Below, piece after piece: positions 1 to 9,267 of a stretch of 41,507 nt of DNA. The notes beneath the pieces are model-generated. The model was not told the origin of the DNA. It did no database searches and saw only the letters and a list, made by a program, of their open reading frames with translations. Numbering within the stretch: position 1 is the stretch's first letter; every line of letters begins with the position of its first letter. The translations under genes were made by a program, and so were the position numbers. The DNA lies in assembly GCA_030917925.1 (NCBI GenBank), contig JAUPTV010000227.1, forward strand, positions 1 to 41,507. The letters are read 5' to 3'. Source of the stretch: Pseudomonadota bacterium. GTDB taxonomy: Bacteria > Pseudomonadota > Gammaproteobacteria > Competibacterales > Competibacteraceae.

Positions 1-1026
1 GCCAGTCATGCTCGCTGGCAGGAATACGACGCGGGCGGGGTGTTTCTGATTGACACCCCCGGCATCAACGAAGTCGCGGGGGAAGAGCGGGAGCAGCTCG
101 CCCATGAAGTAGCCAGCCGCAGCGATCTGGTGCTGTTCGTGGTTGATGGCGACATTACCGACACCGAAATCAAAGCATTGCGGCTGGTGAAAGAGGCAGC
201 GCAGCGACTGGTGCTGGTGCTGAACAAGGTGGATCGCTACACCCCGAAGGACCGCAAATTGTTGCTGGATACGTTGCGCCAGCGCACCGAGGGCCTGATT
301 CTGCCCCAGGATATTCTGACCGCTGCCGCGCAACCTGCCGAGCGCATCGTGATTCTGGTGGATGCGGCCGGCAACGAAACTGAAACCCGGCGTTGCCCGG
401 CCCCGAGCGTCAATGAATTGCGCGAGCGCATCTGGGACATTCTCAACGCTGAAGGCAAGACCATGGCGGCGCTCAACGCCGGATTGTTCGCTGGGCGCTT
501 CTCGGACCGCCTGACCCGCGAGATCATCGCCATTCGCCACGATCTGGCGGAAAAAGTGGTGCGCAACTACTGCCTGGCCAAGGGCGTCGCGGTGGCGCTG
601 AACCCGATCCCAATTGCCGACATTCTGGCGGCCATCGCCACCGATGCGGCGATGATTCTCCATCTCAGCCGGGTATACGGCCTGCCCATGACCCGTAGCG
701 AAGCCGGTTCACTGCTCAAAACCATTTCCGTTCAACTGGCGTTTCTGATTGGGACGGTGTGGTTGATGAATCTGGCAGCGGCGGCGTTGAAGGGCGTGAG
801 TCTGGGGTTATCGACGTTCGTGACTGCCGGGGCGCAGGGGGCGGTCGCCTGGTACGGGACTTATGTGGTGGGCAAGGCCGCTGAACAGTATTTCGCCCAA
901 GGCAAATCCTGGGGCGAGGGCGGGCCGAAGCGGGTCGTGCAGGACATTCTGGACAGTTTGGATCGGGAATCGCTGCTGGCGCAAGCGCGGGATGACATCC
1001 TGGCCCGCTTGAAGCCGCTGTTATGA
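1..1026 (+). CDS. GTPase with C-terminal DUF697 domain (5' end outside window)
   Basis: The frame is open from the first base, so the gene begins upstream of the window and 341 C-terminal residues are visible. The G3 motif DTPG and the G4 motif NKVD are present. The P-loop (G1) must lie upstream. The second half is alanine/leucine-rich with hydrophobic segments (around AVALNPIPIADI and LAFLIGTVWLMNLAAAAL), as in DUF697 proteins related to YcjF and to Era-like membrane-associated GTPases. These are thought to act at the inner membrane; the substrate or partner is unknown. The stop overlaps the next start by 4 bp (ATGA), implying translational coupling with the DUF3301 gene. Family assignment is fairly secure; cellular role is not. 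Confidence 0.85.
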   Translation, partial: ASHARWQEYDAGGVFLIDTPGINEVAGEEREQLAHEVASRSDLVLFVVDGDITDTEIKALRLVKEAAQRLVLVLNKVDRYTPKDRKLLLDTLRQRTEGLILPQDILTAAAQPAERIVILVDAAGNETETRRCPAPSVNELRERIWDILNAEGKTMAALNAGLFAGRFSDRLTREIIAIRHDLAEKVVRNYCLAKGVAVALNPIPIADILAAIATDAAMILHLSRVYGLPMTRSEAGSLLKTISVQLAFLIGTVWLMNLAAAALKGVSLGLSTFVTAGAQGAVAWYGTYVVGKAAEQYFAQGKSWGEGGPKRVVQDILDSLDRESLLAQARDDILARLKPLL

Positions 1027-1346
1027 ACTTCTATCTTCTCATCAGCTTTCTGCTCGTCATGGGCATTGGCCTGTGGTTCTGGCGGGACAGTCTCGGTGCC
1101 CGCGAGCAGGCTCGCGCTGCAAGCGCCCGCGCCTGTCAGCAAAGCAACGTGCAACTGCTGGACGATACCGTGGCTCTGGAACGCTTGTGGCCGCGACGTG
1201 ACCACAATGGCCGGTTGAAGTGGGAGCGGCTGTATGTCTTTGAATTCACCGATACCGGGCATCGCCGCCAGACCGGCAGCGTGTTGCTGGTCGGTTGGCG
1301 GGTGGAGGTCGTGCAGATGGAAGGTGGGGATTTACTCGTACCGTGA
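1023..1346 (+). CDS. DUF3301 family small membrane-anchored protein
   Basis: This 107-residue protein has an N-terminal hydrophobic helix (residues 4-21, rich in L/I/F/W) followed by a soluble part. It carries features typical of DUF3301: a Cys-Gln-x-x-x-Val-Gln-Leu-Leu-Asp stretch around residues 38-47 and a central R-R-D-x-N-G-R-L segment. Function is unknown for the family. It probably sits in the inner membrane as a single-pass protein. Its start overlaps the upstream GTPase stop, so the two are probably co-translated. A hairpin terminator follows 17 bp after the stop. Confidence 0.85.
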   Translation: MNFYLLISFLLVMGIGLWFWRDSLGAREQARAASARACQQSNVQLLDDTVALERLWPRRDHNGRLKWERLYVFEFTDTGHRRQTGSVLLVGWRVEVVQMEGGDLLVP

Positions 1347-1363
1347 GAAGGGGCGTCAAAGCA

Positions 1364-1390
1364 AAAGGCCTGTCATGTGCACAGGCCTTT
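1364..1390. terminator. Hairpin between converging genes
   Basis: A perfect 10-bp inverted repeat, AAAGGCCTGT / ACAGGCCTTT, flanks a 7-nt loop. It lies between the stop of the DUF3301 gene (+) and the stop of the repeat-protein gene (-). The A- and T-containing ends make it plausible as a bidirectional terminator, although the T tracts are short. Confidence 0.7.
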
Positions 1391-1421
1391 GAGTGAGATC
1401 AGAATTCCGAATATCTTGGAT

Positions 1422-2351
1422 TCAAGCCACGTAGGAGTACTGCGGCTCGTTAGCTGACTCGTTGACTGACTCGTACATGCTTCCATAGTAGTCAGCTATT
1501 TTTTGTGCGTATCGGGCTGAATAAACCGCCGTAGCCAGTTCATCCACTTGTGGATTCTTTGAAGCAGCGGCCACCGCGAGTGGTGAACCTGAAGTGTTTT
1601 GAGAAGATGAAGCCGTTTCGGAACCCGAGTTCGCGGCATAAGTATCTAACAGGCTTTGCTGCGATTGCCCGGTATAAACCGCGTTCGCTAGCGCATCTAC
1701 TTGTGGATTATCGGAAATGGCTGCCACTGCCAACGATGGACCGGCGTTTGGCGAAGAGGTCGAGGATGCCGAACCCGAACTGTTGTTGGTGTAGGTGTCA
1801 ATCGTCGCCTGGGCTTGCTGTGCGGTATAAACCGCCGTGGCCAGTTGATCGACCTCTTCGTTGTCAGAGATCGCCGCGACCGCTAACGGTGAACCCGAAG
1901 AGCTTTCAGACGATGAACCCGAACCCGAACTGCTATTGGTGTAGGTGTCAATGGTTGCCTGGGCTTGCTGTGCGGTATAAATCGTTGTGGCCAGTTGATC
2001 GACGTCTTCGTTGTCGGAGATGGCCGCGACCGCTAGCGGTGAACCTGAAGAGCTTTCAGATGATGACGCCCCACTGCCAGAATTGGCGGTGTATGTGTCA
2101 ATCACACGTTGCGCCTGCTGCGACTGATAAATGGTCGTCGCCAACTGATCGACTTGATCGTTGCTGGATACCGCAGCAACCGCCATCGGGCTATCAATGA
2201 CCTTTTTCGCAGCCGCCAGTTTTTTGGCCTCGTCGGAAATCGAAACCTCACTGGGAGGAATCGGCGAGGGCAACTGCGCTGGACGCTCGGGGCGCGGATT
2301 GGCAAGAACGGAAGCCGTAACTTGAGGAGTATTATTTATACTGGAAATCAT
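1422..2351 (-). CDS. Serine-rich protein with five roughly 50-residue repeats, function unknown
   Basis: This 309-residue protein is not assigned to a known family. After an N-terminal segment rich in Pro (residues 20-34) comes a short SISDEAKKLAAAK stretch (37-49). That stretch resembles a motif seen in the N-termini of FlgM and other small proteins, which is only a loose similarity. Residues 54-290 are five repeats whose conserved core reads (M/L)AVAAxSxNxxVDxLAxxxY, then Q and DTY. They are spaced 50, 50, 51 and 51 residues apart and separated by Ser/Gly/Asn-rich linkers. There is no signal peptide or membrane segment. A good Shine-Dalgarno (GGGAG, 10 nt upstream) supports the ATG. Codon-level similarity between repeats 2 and 3 is high, suggesting recent duplication. 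It lies downstream of recC where recB or recD might have been expected. Confidence 0.75.
   Translation of the reverse strand: MISSINNTPQVTASVLANPRPERPAQLPSPIPPSEVSISDEAKKLAAAKKVIDSPMAVAAVSSNDQVDQLATTIYQSQQAQRVIDTYTANSGSGASSSESSSGSPLAVAAISDNEDVDQLATTIYTAQQAQATIDTYTNSSSGSGSSSESSSGSPLAVAAISDNEEVDQLATAVYTAQQAQATIDTYTNNSSGSASSTSSPNAGPSLAVAAISDNPQVDALANAVYTGQSQQSLLDTYAANSGSETASSSQNTSGSPLAVAAASKNPQVDELATAVYSARYAQKIADYYGSMYESVNESANEPQYSYVA
1482..2192 (-). repeat. Five tandem units of about 150 bp within the repeat-protein gene
   Basis: The five protein repeats are mirrored in DNA with a period of 150-153 bp. Units 2 and 3 (about 1740-2042 on the + strand) are nearly identical over long stretches, including the shared linker coding for GSSSESSSGSPLAVAAISDN. 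Units 1, 4 and 5 are more diverged. All length differences are multiples of 3, so the frame is kept. Confidence 0.85.
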
Positions 2352-2437
2352 GTTTTTATGTCTCCCGAGGCAGGGTTATATTTCCAATTGTAGATCATTT
2401 TTATCAACCAATTCAAAAAAATCTTGTACAAACGCGC

Positions 2438-5400
2438 TCAAGTTGCTGCTTCACGTTTACCCTTACCCGCTGGCGGTTCAGCCACGGGAATCTGTTCAAA
2501 CAGGGGTCCAAATACCGCCATTGTCAGCGTTGTAAACTCCTCATCCAGCGGATCGGTATCCCCGAACGCCAGTTGATAATAAGCATTCTCCCGCTCCGCC
2601 GTTCCAGGCCGCCGTTCTTCCCCTTCCCAGGCTCGATGCGCCGCCCATAACGCTTTATCCGTATCCGGCTCCTGATCCTTGCGCAGCCGTTCCATATAGG
2701 CCAGCCCGCTCTTCGGGAAGAAATGCAGCAAGCGCCGCGTTCCTTGCCAGTAGGCGTCCAGCAATCCCTGCAACAACACGTCCGGCTGCTCCACCGGTGG
2801 CAGCGTGACCAGTTGATCCTCCGCCACCCAGTGGCTTTCCCGCACACCCTCCTCCAAGTCCATCGCATTCAGCGCCAGATGATGCAGCCACAACTTCAGA
2901 TAATCCCCGGCCTTCATTTTCGCCAGCCGGTAGCCCACCCACCCGGCCTTGGTCATCCCGGTCAGGCGACCGGTCAGGCGAAATTCCCCCAGCATCAAAT
3001 CCAGTTCCAGCGGGGCCTGACCCCGGCGCGGAAAGACCCGCCCCAATCGCCCAGCGAACCGCTCGACCCGTTCGTAAGCGCCAGCAAAGACACATTCCCC
3101 AACCTGGCCATGCGGCAACGCGCCGGTCGCCCGCAGAATCGTCTCCATGTCCGCCGCTGGCCGCTCCTCGCGATAGAGTTCCAGCATCTCATCGAGCATC
3201 TGATAACTCTCCAGCGCATCCGGCACGAACGGCTCGCGGGTTTCCAGCGCCTCTTCGCCCTCATCCACCCGGACGCCCAGCCGCTCCCGCAACAGCCAGC
3301 GAGCGGGATTTTTGAAAAACTGCGTCAAGCTCTCCAGCGTGACCCAGCGCAACGCCGGTTCCGGTTCCGCCAATTCCCCCGACAACAGCGCTGCCGCATC
3401 GCGCTCGCCGCGTCCAGCCTGGCGACTGGCTTCAATCCATTCCTGGGCATAGCTGAACAGTCGCGAGTCGCCGGTGAAATAGCGCCGGCTGAACGGTTGC
3501 AGGGGGTGGCGGGTTACCAACTGCGCACTGGGTCGTTGGCCATCGGCAGTTTTGAAGCTGCGATCCACAATATCCAGCAACTCGCTGACCAGCACTGAAG
3601 GCGGCAACACCGCATTGTCGCGGATGTTCTGCCCGACATAGCTCAGATAGAAACAGCGGCGGGCGGATAGCAGCGTTTCCAGAAACAGATAGCGGTCATC
3701 CCGTCGGCGGGAGCGGTCGCCACGGTGGAAGGCGCTGGCCATCAGATCAAAACCGACCGGCCGGTTGGGGCGCGGATAGGCGTCGTCATTCATGCCGATC
3801 AGGCAGACCACCGCAAACGGAATACTGCGCATCGGCACCATCGCGCAACAGGTGACGCCGCCGCCGAGGAATCGGCCCGCGCCGCTTTCCGGCGTATCCA
3901 ACGCTTTCCGCAACGCCGATTTCATCACCGACAGCGACACCGGTTCGGCGAATCTGGCCAGTTCCGCCTCGTCCCCCAGCGTCGCCAGCGCCGAGCGAAT
4001 CAGTTGCAATTCGTTCTCTTCCCGCTCGCGGGCGTCGAAAAATCGCTCCAGCACGCCGTACAGCGTCGTGACCCATTCCCCCGGCGGGCGCTGTTGCCGC
4101 AAGCCGTGATGCAGCCCGAACAACTCATCCAGAAAGCTTTGCAACCCGCCCAACGCCTGCGCCTCGCCGCCTTCAACCTCGTCATAAGGCAAAATACCCG
4201 CGTACAACTCCCGCCCCTGACCGGGCAGCGCGTAACCGAGTAACAGCCGATCCAGTCCGGCCTGCCAGGTATGTTCCGCCGTCACCGGCAAATTCCAGTC
4301 GCCCTTGATGCCGGCGTTGATCCCCCAGCGAATGCCGACCTCCCGCACCCAATAGCGGATGCGCTCCAGATCATCCTCATTCAAGTTGAAACGGCGCTGC
4401 ACGGCAGGCGGTTCGAGCAAACTCATCACCTGCGCTGCGTCAAACCGTTCCCCGCTCAGATCGAGCAACTCAAAAAACGCCTCCACCAGCGGATTCTCGA
4501 CCGGCAGGCCCTGATCCGCGATGCTGAAGGAAATGCGCCGTTCGCGGGGGGCGGCATCGAACACCGCTTCAATCAACGGGCCATAACGGGCAATGTCCGG
4601 GGCCATCACGATCACATCGGAAGGCCGCAGGTGGCGATGCGCCGCGAATAGCGCCAACAACTGGTCATGCAGCACTTCCACTTCCCGCATTGGCCCGTGG
4701 CAGACCTGCACCTGGAACGAATGATCGTCAGGCCGCAGCGGCAACGGCGGATACTCCGGAGTTCCCCGTTCCCGCAAATGGAGAATATCGGCCTGCAAAT
4801 GGTGCAACAGATCATGACCTGCCGGTTCGGCGAACCCTTCCCATTCGACCCGCGCATAGCCCTGCAACAGATCAATAAAATCCCGGCCCTGCTTGCCCAG
4901 CGACGCCAGCAGCGGATGACCGACGGTCAGATATTCCGCTTCCGGGTCAATCTCCTCACCCAGGCGAGCCAGATCACGTTCGGCCCGGATATCGCCCCAA
5001 TATTCCTGACAGGGATTGAGCAGCAGCAGATGCACATCGACAAAGCGCCCCAGTTCCGCCAGCAAATCCAGATACAGCGGCGGCAACGCGGACAGTCCCA
5101 CCAGCGTCACCCGTTCCGGCAGGCGGTGGCGATCCACCTCGCCCTGTTGCAGCGCCTGGCGAAAGTGCGCCTGCACCTGGGTCCGATGCATTTCGCCAGT
5201 CGCGCTACTGCTTGCCAGCAACCGTCGCCACAATTCCGCTTGCCAGTGGCCCTCCTGACCTTCCTCCCAGCGGCTGATCCAGTCCGGTCGGTAGACTAGA
5301 TACTGGTCGAAACAGTCAGCGATGCGGCAAGCCAGCTCGTAACGGCGAAAGTCATCCCGGCCATCGCCCAGCCAGGCCCGCACCGGGGCAAAGCACGGTT

Positions 5401-5710
5401 CATCGCCGAGGTCGGCCAGCAGCGCCATCACCCGCCAGTTCAACACCGTCCGGTCAAAGGCCGAAGTCGACGGCAGTCCGTGCAGAACCCGCCGCGCCAT
5501 TTCCCAGAGAAACGTCGCCGGGAACTGAAATTCGATATGCGCACAGATCCCCAACCGGTCCGCCAGCCGCAGCGCCAGCCAGCGGGCCAGGCCATTGCTC
5601 TGTGTGACAATAATTTCCCGCGCCAACGGCGACCGCAACGGTTGCTGGAGCAGTTCGGCCAGTCGGTCGGTCAGGGCTTCAAGATGGTTACTTTGGTGGG
5701 TATGGAACAT
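2438..5710 (-). CDS. recC: Exodeoxyribonuclease V subunit gamma (RecC)
   Basis: At 1090 residues it is close to E. coli RecC (1122). RecC is the subunit of RecBCD that scans for Chi and splits the duplex, and has an inactive nuclease-like C-terminal fold. The N-terminus (SNHLEALTDRLAELL, then IIVTQSNGLARWLALRLAD and a P-A-T-F-L-W segment) matches the family well, as does the IPFAVVCLIGMNDDAYPR region near the middle. Its start lies 40 bp inside the upstream DUF721-like gene, and no strong Shine-Dalgarno is visible, which points to translational coupling. recB and recD are not adjacent on either side in this window, which is unusual for a recBCD locus. Confidence 0.96.
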   Translation of the reverse strand: MFHTHQSNHLEALTDRLAELLQQPLRSPLAREIIVTQSNGLARWLALRLADRLGICAHIEFQFPATFLWEMARRVLHGLPSTSAFDRTVLNWRVMALLADLGDEPCFAPVRAWLGDGRDDFRRYELACRIADCFDQYLVYRPDWISRWEEGQEGHWQAELWRRLLASSSATGEMHRTQVQAHFRQALQQGEVDRHRLPERVTLVGLSALPPLYLDLLAELGRFVDVHLLLLNPCQEYWGDIRAERDLARLGEEIDPEAEYLTVGHPLLASLGKQGRDFIDLLQGYARVEWEGFAEPAGHDLLHHLQADILHLRERGTPEYPPLPLRPDDHSFQVQVCHGPMREVEVLHDQLLALFAAHRHLRPSDVIVMAPDIARYGPLIEAVFDAAPRERRISFSIADQGLPVENPLVEAFFELLDLSGERFDAAQVMSLLEPPAVQRRFNLNEDDLERIRYWVREVGIRWGINAGIKGDWNLPVTAEHTWQAGLDRLLLGYALPGQGRELYAGILPYDEVEGGEAQALGGLQSFLDELFGLHHGLRQQRPPGEWVTTLYGVLERFFDAREREENELQLIRSALATLGDEAELARFAEPVSLSVMKSALRKALDTPESGAGRFLGGGVTCCAMVPMRSIPFAVVCLIGMNDDAYPRPNRPVGFDLMASAFHRGDRSRRRDDRYLFLETLLSARRCFYLSYVGQNIRDNAVLPPSVLVSELLDIVDRSFKTADGQRPSAQLVTRHPLQPFSRRYFTGDSRLFSYAQEWIEASRQAGRGERDAAALLSGELAEPEPALRWVTLESLTQFFKNPARWLLRERLGVRVDEGEEALETREPFVPDALESYQMLDEMLELYREERPAADMETILRATGALPHGQVGECVFAGAYERVERFAGRLGRVFPRRGQAPLELDLMLGEFRLTGRLTGMTKAGWVGYRLAKMKAGDYLKLWLHHLALNAMDLEEGVRESHWVAEDQLVTLPPVEQPDVLLQGLLDAYWQGTRRLLHFFPKSGLAYMERLRKDQEPDTDKALWAAHRAWEGEERRPGTAERENAYYQLAFGDTDPLDEEFTTLTMAVFGPLFEQIPVAEPPAGKGKREAAT

Positions 5711-6429
5711 GAGGGGTCCATAGTCGATACGGGTTCTGCCCAGCGGGCCAGCCGCCGCAGCGCCGCACTCAAACGTGGGTCGGTTTCATTACGGGCGATT
5801 TCTTCGAGACTGCGGGCGGCTTCCCGGGGCAATATCCGGCGTCGCGACGTCGGGGCTGGAGGAGGTGCCGCGAGTGGCGCAATGTGAACCTGCGGCTTGG
5901 GCAGCTTGATGCCGAGTTCCAGGCCCAGCGCCTCGCGGATCGCGTAGAGTTCATAACGCAGGCGGACCGCCCAGACCCCCGATTCCGTCTGCACGGTCCA
6001 AGCGTCCTGATCGAGGCGAATGAGCACCACATGGTCGCGCAAGTCGAGACGCAGATACGCCTTGAACAGCCGCTCCAATTTCGCCCACTGATCCACCCGC
6101 GCTAACAGTGTCCCCAGTTTTCCAGAACACTGGCGCAAACCCTCGCCCACGGCGGGAATAGCGAATGCCGACGAAGCCGGGCGGGTCAACGGTTTATCAG
6201 GACGGGTTTCCACCAGCCGGACATAAGCGGGCGCAGTCTCGGTCACCCGCGCCGGTCTCGATTCAACCACGGGACGCACTTCAGCCACGGATTCCGGTTC
6301 CGGTTCCGGTTCCGTGCCATAACCGCCGCGCAGCATTTTCAGCAAATAGGCGGTATTTTTTCGGCCAATCGCCCGGCGGTCGCTATCGAGTTCAAGGGCG
6401 GCTTTATGCTCGTCGTCGTTCATGTCCAT
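5671..6429 (-). CDS. DUF721/DciA-like protein
   Basis: This 252-residue protein has a low-complexity N-terminus with an EPEPEPE run (residues 40-46). A central domain (about 105-180) resembles DUF721: a Leu-rich helix, then LRLDLRDHVVLIRLDQDAW, then a Trp followed by VRLRYELYAIREALG and a closing VHIAP strand. In other bacteria DUF721 is the core of DciA, a loader/activator of the DnaB helicase at the replication origin. The C-terminal 60 residues are Arg/Ala-rich and have no family match I recognise. Its last 40 bp overlap the recC start, so the pair is probably one transcript. The domain call is moderate; a role in helicase loading is inference only. Confidence 0.6.
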   Translation of the reverse strand: MDMNDDEHKAALELDSDRRAIGRKNTAYLLKMLRGGYGTEPEPEPESVAEVRPVVESRPARVTETAPAYVRLVETRPDKPLTRPASSAFAIPAVGEGLRQCSGKLGTLLARVDQWAKLERLFKAYLRLDLRDHVVLIRLDQDAWTVQTESGVWAVRLRYELYAIREALGLELGIKLPKPQVHIAPLAAPPPAPTSRRRILPREAARSLEEIARNETDPRLSAALRRLARWAEPVSTMDPSCSIPTKVTILKP

Positions 6430-6448
6430 GACTCAACTTGCTCACTGG

Positions 6449-9148
6449 CTACCCGGTTAACGACAGGTTCACATGCAGAACGCCAGGGTCATCGGGCGTT
6501 GACTGGACTTTGAAATTGAGCGCCCGGTTCAGTCGCAGCATCGGTTCATTCTCCCGCAACACCTCGCCGTAGAGTTCCTTGAAGCCGCGCTGTTTGGCGT
6601 ATTGAATAATATAGCGCATCAACATCGGTCCCAGCCCAATGCCGGTCATGGCGCGATCAACCAGCACCGCATACTCAGCTCTTTCCATATCCGGATCGGC
6701 GTTGCAGCGCACTACCCCGGAAATCTTCGCCTTGCCCGGCAGGTTATCCGGATCGGTCACGACAAACGCCATTTCTCGCTCATAGTCGAGTTGGGTCAAC
6801 CGCGCCGCCATTTCATGCGACAGTTCCCGAATCGGCTGAAAAAACCGCATCCGCACATCTTCCGCCGGTAACCGTTTGACGAGTTCCTGCAATTGCGGTT
6901 CGTCCTCGGGCAGGATGGGGCGAATCAGGAAGGCCCGGCCATCCGGCAAGTTGAAACGCCGCTCCAGTTCCTTGGGGTATGGGGAAATGGCCAACCGCTT
7001 GGTCGCCGGTTCGGGATTAGCTTCAATCAACAGATTCGCGTCCAGGGCCAACAGCCCGTCTGAACTAACCCAGACCGGATTGATGTCCAGTTCAACGACC
7101 TCGCCGAGATCCACTACCATTTGCGAAATCTTGATCAGGGTCAGCGCCATGGCGTCCAGATCAACCGGACGGCCCCGACTGGTACTGAGTCGGCGATACA
7201 GCCGGGTCCGCCACATCAAATCACGCGCCAGTTGCATGTTCAGCGGCGGCAGGGCATAGGCAATATCGTCAATCGCTTCGGCTTCAGTGCCGCCCTGCCC
7301 GAAGAAGATCACCGGGCCAAACCGCTTGCCGGTGCGCACTCCCATCATCAGTTCGTAGGCACTGTTTCGATATTGCATCGGCTGCACGGCGAAGCCATCA
7401 ATGGCGGCATCTGGAGCTAACTCACCCACGCGCTTGAGCATTTCCGTAGCGGCGACCAGCACTTCCAGCGGGTTTTTCAACCCAAAGGTCACTCCGCCGA
7501 CATCGGACTTGTTAACGATATCCGGCGAGAGAATCTTCAGCGCCACCGGTCCCTTCATACTCAGCGCCTGTTCGGAAGCCGCTTCCGGGGTTGAAGCAAA
7601 ATGCAGGGGGACCGTGGAAATTTCATACGCCGTCAACACTTGACTGGTTTCGTAGGCGTTCAGCCGATGACGACCGGCGGTCAAGGCAATCTGAATAATG
7701 CGGCGGGCGGTTTCCACATCCGGCGTGAATCCTTCGGGAATCGAAGGCGGCGTCTCGATCAGCAGCGCCTGATTGCGCCGGTACTGCGCCAACCGGCTGA
7801 ACGCCTCAACGGCATCGCCGGGGGTTTCGTAAGTGGGTAGTTGGGCGTTTTTGAAACAGTCGCGGGCGGAATCCACCGATCCCTCGCCCAGCCAGCAGGT
7901 CATCACCAATCGCCGACTCTTGGCAGCGCGGACGACGACAGCTTGCGCACAGTCGAGGGAACGACCCATCGATGTCGGCGCATGCAGCACCAGTATCCCG
8001 TCGGTTCCCGGTTCCTGTAGCAACAGATCAAGCGCCTTGCCGTACTCTTCGGGACCGGCGGTATCGCCCAAATCGACCGGATTGTCGATGGGATAACCGG
8101 GCCGACAGGCTTGCGTGACCTGTTCACGGGTGGCAGCGCTGATCTCGGCCAAACGACCATCGCGCCGCAACAGCTTATCACTGGTCATCAGCGCCAGACT
8201 GTAGCTGTTGCTGATGATGGTCAGCCGGTCACTGTAGACCGGCTTGGCGGTCGCCAGCGTTTCGGCGGCACCAAACAACTGCTCAATGTTATCCACCCGC
8301 AGAATGCCGGCGCGCTGGAACACTGCATCGTAGACCGCATCTTCAACTGACCCGGCGCGAAAATCATGGGGTTTCAGCACAATCACCGGCTTGACGCGGG
8401 CGGCGGCGCGGGCGGCGGAGACGAACTTGCGCCGCCGGCGAGTGTGTTCCATATACATCAGGATCGCCCGGGTTCCATGATCGCGCAGCAGGTAATCCAT
8501 CAGATCGCCCAGATCGATATCCCAGCGAACGCCCACCGAGATGACATGGGAAAAGCCGATATTGCGGCTGTTGGCCCAGTCAATCATGCTGCGCATCACA
8601 GCCGCCGACTGGCAGATCAGGGCGATTTGTCCCGCCAGCGGCCGCTGACTGCTTAAACTGGCGTTGAGATTCGCCGCCGGCACCGCATAGCCCAGATGAT
8701 CCGGCCCCATGACCCGCAGCAGGTGTGATTTGGCCGCGCCCAGAATTTGTTGCTTCAACGCTTCCCCGTGGTCCGGATACTTTTTCAGCAGTTCCTGACT
8801 CACCAGTGCCTCATGGTCGCCGCGATGATCTTGCAGGATTTCGCGGCTCAGCAACAAGGCAGCGCGGGTCCCGCGTTGACCCAGTTGACTAATCAGGTCA
8901 GGAGCCTGTTCAAGGGGCGTCGTCAGAATCGCCAATTCCGGCACCACGGGCAAACTGGCGACATCGGGGTAGGCCAGAACTCCGGCTATCGAGCGCTGAT
9001 CGGGATTGACCGGCATCACGGGTCCCTTGAAGCCGCCTTCGATCAAGTTGAACTCCACCGTCGCATCAGGACCGCCGGGCGACTTGCCGCGACCAATGAC
9101 CGCGATGGAACGCGGTTTGAACAGGTATTGGAGATTGCGAATGGTCAT
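6449..9148 (-). CDS. pat: Pat-type protein lysine acetyltransferase (acyl-CoA synthetase-like plus GNAT)
   Basis: At 899 residues it matches the length and order of E. coli Pat/YfiQ (886). An N-terminal CoA-binding Rossmann domain (starting YLFKPRSIAVIGRGKSPGG) is followed by a succinyl-CoA-ligase-like region, an ATP-grasp region (about 480-700, GPVALKILSPDIVNKSDVGG) and a C-terminal GNAT domain (about 730-899). The GNAT motif A is readable as AMTGIGLGPMLMRYIIQYAK. Pat uses acetyl-CoA to acetylate lysines and is best known for switching off acetyl-CoA synthetase. The acsA-like gene is its divergent neighbour, so a regulatory pairing is likely. An NDP-forming acyl-CoA synthetase activity is not excluded by sequence alone. 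Confidence 0.9.
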   Translation of the reverse strand: MTIRNLQYLFKPRSIAVIGRGKSPGGPDATVEFNLIEGGFKGPVMPVNPDQRSIAGVLAYPDVASLPVVPELAILTTPLEQAPDLISQLGQRGTRAALLLSREILQDHRGDHEALVSQELLKKYPDHGEALKQQILGAAKSHLLRVMGPDHLGYAVPAANLNASLSSQRPLAGQIALICQSAAVMRSMIDWANSRNIGFSHVISVGVRWDIDLGDLMDYLLRDHGTRAILMYMEHTRRRRKFVSAARAAARVKPVIVLKPHDFRAGSVEDAVYDAVFQRAGILRVDNIEQLFGAAETLATAKPVYSDRLTIISNSYSLALMTSDKLLRRDGRLAEISAATREQVTQACRPGYPIDNPVDLGDTAGPEEYGKALDLLLQEPGTDGILVLHAPTSMGRSLDCAQAVVVRAAKSRRLVMTCWLGEGSVDSARDCFKNAQLPTYETPGDAVEAFSRLAQYRRNQALLIETPPSIPEGFTPDVETARRIIQIALTAGRHRLNAYETSQVLTAYEISTVPLHFASTPEAASEQALSMKGPVALKILSPDIVNKSDVGGVTFGLKNPLEVLVAATEMLKRVGELAPDAAIDGFAVQPMQYRNSAYELMMGVRTGKRFGPVIFFGQGGTEAEAIDDIAYALPPLNMQLARDLMWRTRLYRRLSTSRGRPVDLDAMALTLIKISQMVVDLGEVVELDINPVWVSSDGLLALDANLLIEANPEPATKRLAISPYPKELERRFNLPDGRAFLIRPILPEDEPQLQELVKRLPAEDVRMRFFQPIRELSHEMAARLTQLDYEREMAFVVTDPDNLPGKAKISGVVRCNADPDMERAEYAVLVDRAMTGIGLGPMLMRYIIQYAKQRGFKELYGEVLRENEPMLRLNRALNFKVQSTPDDPGVLHVNLSLTG

Positions 9149-9194
9149 CAGGGGGTCTCGGTCAGGGAGCGTGGCCAGTGCGGTTATGTTAATC

Positions 9195-9226
9195 GCTACC
9201 TCGCGACCTGGCTACCTCGCTACAAT
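9195..9226 (+). promoter_or_regulatory. Direct repeat and possible -10 in the pat/acsA intergenic region
   Basis: The 119-bp gap between the two divergent genes holds a perfect direct repeat, GCTACCTCGC, at 9195-9204 and 9211-9220. The 16-bp spacing is about one and a half helical turns. It is followed at once by TACAAT (9221-9226), which could be a -10 element for acsA. No convincing -35 is visible, so an activator-dependent promoter is possible. This is a weak call. Confidence 0.3.
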
Positions 9227-9267
9227 GAGCACCTCCATCGACGATAGCCATGCCCTGTGAGGCGCCC

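Noticed and set aside
1550-2200. 216-residue plus-strand frame opposite the repeat protein
   Set aside because: Its periodicity simply mirrors the repeats of the real minus-strand gene, which has the better Shine-Dalgarno and composition.
2723-3598. 291-residue plus-strand frame opposite recC
   Set aside because: Gln/Arg/His-rich antisense translation of recC; no family similarity.
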